Assembly (NCBI GenBank): GCA_029851835.1
Contig: JARKVD010000031.1
Span: 62,001-126,000 of the forward strand
Reading direction: 5' to 3'
Source: Clostridium sp.
Lineage (GTDB): Bacteria; Bacillota; Clostridia; Clostridiales; Clostridiaceae
DNA length: 64,000 nucleotides
In this document: positions 62,272-64,000 of the stretch, piece by piece
How the letters are laid out: each line of letters starts with the position of its first letter
Numbering within the stretch: the first letter of the stretch is position 1
Notes under the pieces: generated by a model
What the model saw: only the letters and a program-made list of their open reading frames with translations
Databases searched by the model: none
What the model was told of the DNA's origin: nothing
Made by a program: the position numbers and the translations under genes

Positions 62272-63450
62272 TTAAAAATAATATGGCGCAGAGTCAACTC
62301 TTTCTCCACCGATAATAACCTCAAAATGAATATGAGGGCCTGTAGCCCAGCCTGTTTGTCCAACTTCAGAAAGCTGCTGACCGCCTGAAACTGATTGTCC
62401 AACATCTACAAGTAATTCAGAGTTGTGAGCATATAAAGTGCTTATATCTCCATGATTTACTACAACAACTTTCCCATAACCATCCATCCAACCCGAATAA
62501 GTTACTACTCCATCCTTTAATGAATATACTGGAGCACCATAAGGGGCGCCAATGTCTATTCCATTATGGAATTCTGATTTTCCACTTATAGGACTATATC
62601 TTGGACCATATGGAGAAGTAATACTATATCTAGTGCCTGTTATAGAATACATACCATCCTTCGAAACTGTAGTATTTCCTGTATTTCCAGAGGAAGTTGG
62701 CCCTCCCGTTCCACGAGACGGTCTATTAGCTTCTTCTTCTAATGACTTTATACTAGCTAAAACTTGATCAAATTCTGCTTCATTTGCAGCTAGCAGTGCT
62801 TCTGCTTCTTCTAAATCTTCCTCTGCCTGCTTCATAAGTTCTTTCTTTGCAACCTTTTTAGCTTCAATTTCAGCTAAATTAACATCTAAAGTTTTCTTAT
62901 TTGCTTCTAGTGATGCTTTTTCTTCGGTAGATTCTTTAATATTGGATGTAAGCTCTTCTTGCAATTTACCATACTCTGTAATTACATCATTATTATGCTT
63001 TGTCATAACAATTACAGTATCCAATCTTTGTAAAAACTCCCCAAAACTATCTGATTCTAACAGTAGCTCAAGATATCCAGCACCATTGCTCTTATATAAG
63101 GCTCTATATCTTTTACCCATTACCTCTTTATCACTTAATAAGGCATTTTGAAGCTCAACCTCTCTAATTTCAAGCTCTTCAATTCTCTTATTAGATTGAC
63201 TTATTTGCGAATTCAACTCATTTATTTGTCCATAAACTGTATCCAGTTCTTTATCTAAAGCTGTCATATCCGCTACTAATGCTTTCCTACTCTTGTTTAA
63301 CTCTTCAACTTTTTCTTTATCGCTTTTTATTTGTGATTCAATATTCTCTGATTTCTCTTTAGCATCCAATAAATCATCAGCTAAAGCTGTAGTTGATACT
63401 AAATTGCAGCAAACTAATGCAGCAGCTAAAAACTTAACTCTTTTATTCAT
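62272..63450 (-). CDS. secreted coiled-coil M23 peptidase (EnvC-like)
   Basis: This 392-residue protein has a signal peptide (FLAAALVCCNLVSTTALA, cleaved near residue 24), a long coiled coil (about 28-240) as in EnvC/PcsB-type hydrolase activators, a Ser/Gly/Thr-rich linker (GTGGPTSSGNTGNTT) and an M23 domain. The M23 zinc and catalytic residues are present: HNGIDIGAPYGAPVYS, LYAHNSELLV and GPHIHFEVIIGG. It should cut peptidoglycan cross-bridges, or activate an amidase if inactive. GGGGGG precedes the ATG. Repeat copy H lies 26 bases before the start, so it falls in the leader or promoter. Confidence 0.93.
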   Translation of the reverse strand: MNKRVKFLAAALVCCNLVSTTALADDLLDAKEKSENIESQIKSDKEKVEELNKSRKALVADMTALDKELDTVYGQINELNSQISQSNKRIEELEIREVELQNALLSDKEVMGKRYRALYKSNGAGYLELLLESDSFGEFLQRLDTVIVMTKHNNDVITEYGKLQEELTSNIKESTEEKASLEANKKTLDVNLAEIEAKKVAKKELMKQAEEDLEEAEALLAANEAEFDQVLASIKSLEEEANRPSRGTGGPTSSGNTGNTTVSKDGMYSITGTRYSITSPYGPRYSPISGKSEFHNGIDIGAPYGAPVYSLKDGVVTYSGWMDGYGKVVVVNHGDISTLYAHNSELLVDVGQSVSGGQQLSEVGQTGWATGPHIHFEVIIGGERVDSAPYYF

Positions 63451-63475
63451 AATTTCCCCCCTTATGAATTTTACC

Positions 63476-63562
63476 TTAAGTGAGAGTCTAAACCTTTAAT
63501 TTAGTTTCTCAAACTTACTCTTTGAGCACTCATTTGAATAAATATAAGAATGAGTTTCTTTA
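63476..63562 (+). repeat. dispersed structured repeat, copy H
   Basis: It starts TTAAGTGAGAG and ends GAGTTTCTTTA. Stem 1 is partly degenerate (CTAAACC-TTT-AATTTAG); stem 2 is ACTCATT...AATGAGT, a base-pair change in both arms relative to other copies. It lies immediately upstream of the M23 gene. Confidence 0.87.
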
Positions 63563-63886
63563 TGCATATTAAAAGGCTTTAATTACCTACCAATACCCTA
63601 AACATCAAAACCCTATTTATCCCTGTTTATTATATTCGTCATAATTAAGCCAAACTTAAATCTTTTATGTAATTAAAATAATTGTCTACAACACTAATTC
63701 TAACAACTCGTCCATTTATTGTCAAGAAATCACAGCACTGCATTTTCACAATTTAACTCACATATCTAACTTTTCCAATGCTAACTTTCAATTTGTACTG
63801 TAAGTATTAATAAGCTGTATTGACTCACATTTTTCCAACCCCAAATAATTATAGGGACAAAAGAAAACCTTTGCCCCTAAATTATA
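63563..63886. other. intergenic region between M23 and MutS-like genes
   Basis: About 320 bases of AT-rich sequence on the minus-strand side upstream of the M23 gene. A weak hairpin (GGGGCAAA against TTTTGTCCC, 63853-63879 region) could end the MutS-like gene. I see no ORF or other feature. Confidence 0.5.
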
Positions 63887-64000
63887 TTACAGTTCAATTC
63901 CTACAATTTTCATTAAATATTTAGCATTTGTAGTAGTAGATACCCCTTCTCTTAAACTATAATCAAAGAATATTTTGTTATCTTGATAATATTCCTCAAA
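63887..64000 (-). CDS. C-terminal end of a MutS-like protein (cut by window edge)
   Basis: The last 37 residues of a minus-strand gene are visible, ending FFDYSLREGVSTTTNAKYLM then KIVGIEL. The block Y-x-LREGVSTTxNAxxLxxxVGI is the usual C-terminal end of the MutS ATPase domain. It could be MutS or one of the shorter MutS-related proteins of clostridia, and the visible part cannot separate them. Confidence 0.7.
   Translation of the reverse strand, partial: FEEYYQDNKIFFDYSLREGVSTTTNAKYLMKIVGIEL

Overview
The window is a low-GC Firmicute chromosome segment, most likely Clostridium sensu stricto (cluster I). The supporting signs are very AT-rich DNA, strong purine-rich ribosome binding sites (AGGAGG or AAGGGGG), GTG/TTG starts, an AddAB helicase-nuclease, butyrate/acetoacetate-type CoA-transferase subunits, a T-box leader on thrS, and a gene resembling clostridial 7-alpha-hydroxysteroid dehydrogenase. 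It looks like ordinary chromosome: I see no phage, plasmid, IS transposase, rRNA, tRNA or CRISPR array. The species cannot be fixed from the sequence.

Layout. 0-9.3 kb is nearly all minus strand: nnrD-acpS, a small clostridial protein, a moxR-DUF58-DUF4129 membrane operon, a short SSB, a soluble three-PAS histidine kinase and a BrkB-like membrane protein. 9.5-15.1 kb has a nitrilase-family hydrolase, a 56-residue winged-helix protein, a DUF2500 gene interrupted by one in-frame TGA, three M42 peptidase genes (the last of which has lost its catalytic residues), and a ferredoxin-like protein. 15.1-24.3 kb holds an unrecognised 533-residue protein and addB-addA. 24.7-30.4 kb holds ctfA-ctfB, a CCA-adding-type nucleotidyltransferase, a small coiled-coil membrane protein plus polysaccharide deacetylase pair, and an NlpC/P60 hydrolase. 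30.5-35.4 kb is a four-gene MacB-type exporter with two adaptors. 35.7-38.4 kb is T-box-thrS. 38.4-41.3 kb is an Ssu/Tau-type ABC importer. 41.4-53.9 kb holds an unknown lumenal/extracellular protein, the SDR, pepF, two tandem duplicate amino-acid permeases, a TDT transporter with a C-GCAxxG-C-C protein, proS, a hemolysin III family protein and ung. 54-64 kb holds a 42-residue basic protein, a proline-rich three-repeat protein ending in DUF3298, a MATE exporter, a GntR-controlled pair of ABC exporters, an M23 peptidase and the end of a MutS-like gene.

The most interesting signal is not a gene. At least eight intergenic loci carry copies of one small structured repeat of about 78-129 bp, flanked by TWAA. 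It has two stem-loops whose arms change in a compensatory way between copies. One copy (40162-40239) sits exactly inside the TTAA loop of an otherwise perfect intrinsic terminator, with TTAA on both sides, which reads as a transposition footprint with a 4-bp TTAA target duplication. Other copies lie in the thrS leader between the T-box and the ribosome binding site, just upstream of the M23 gene, and across the ctfB stop codon. This looks like a non-autonomous mobile element (MITE-like) or mobile RNA module that I cannot match to a named family.
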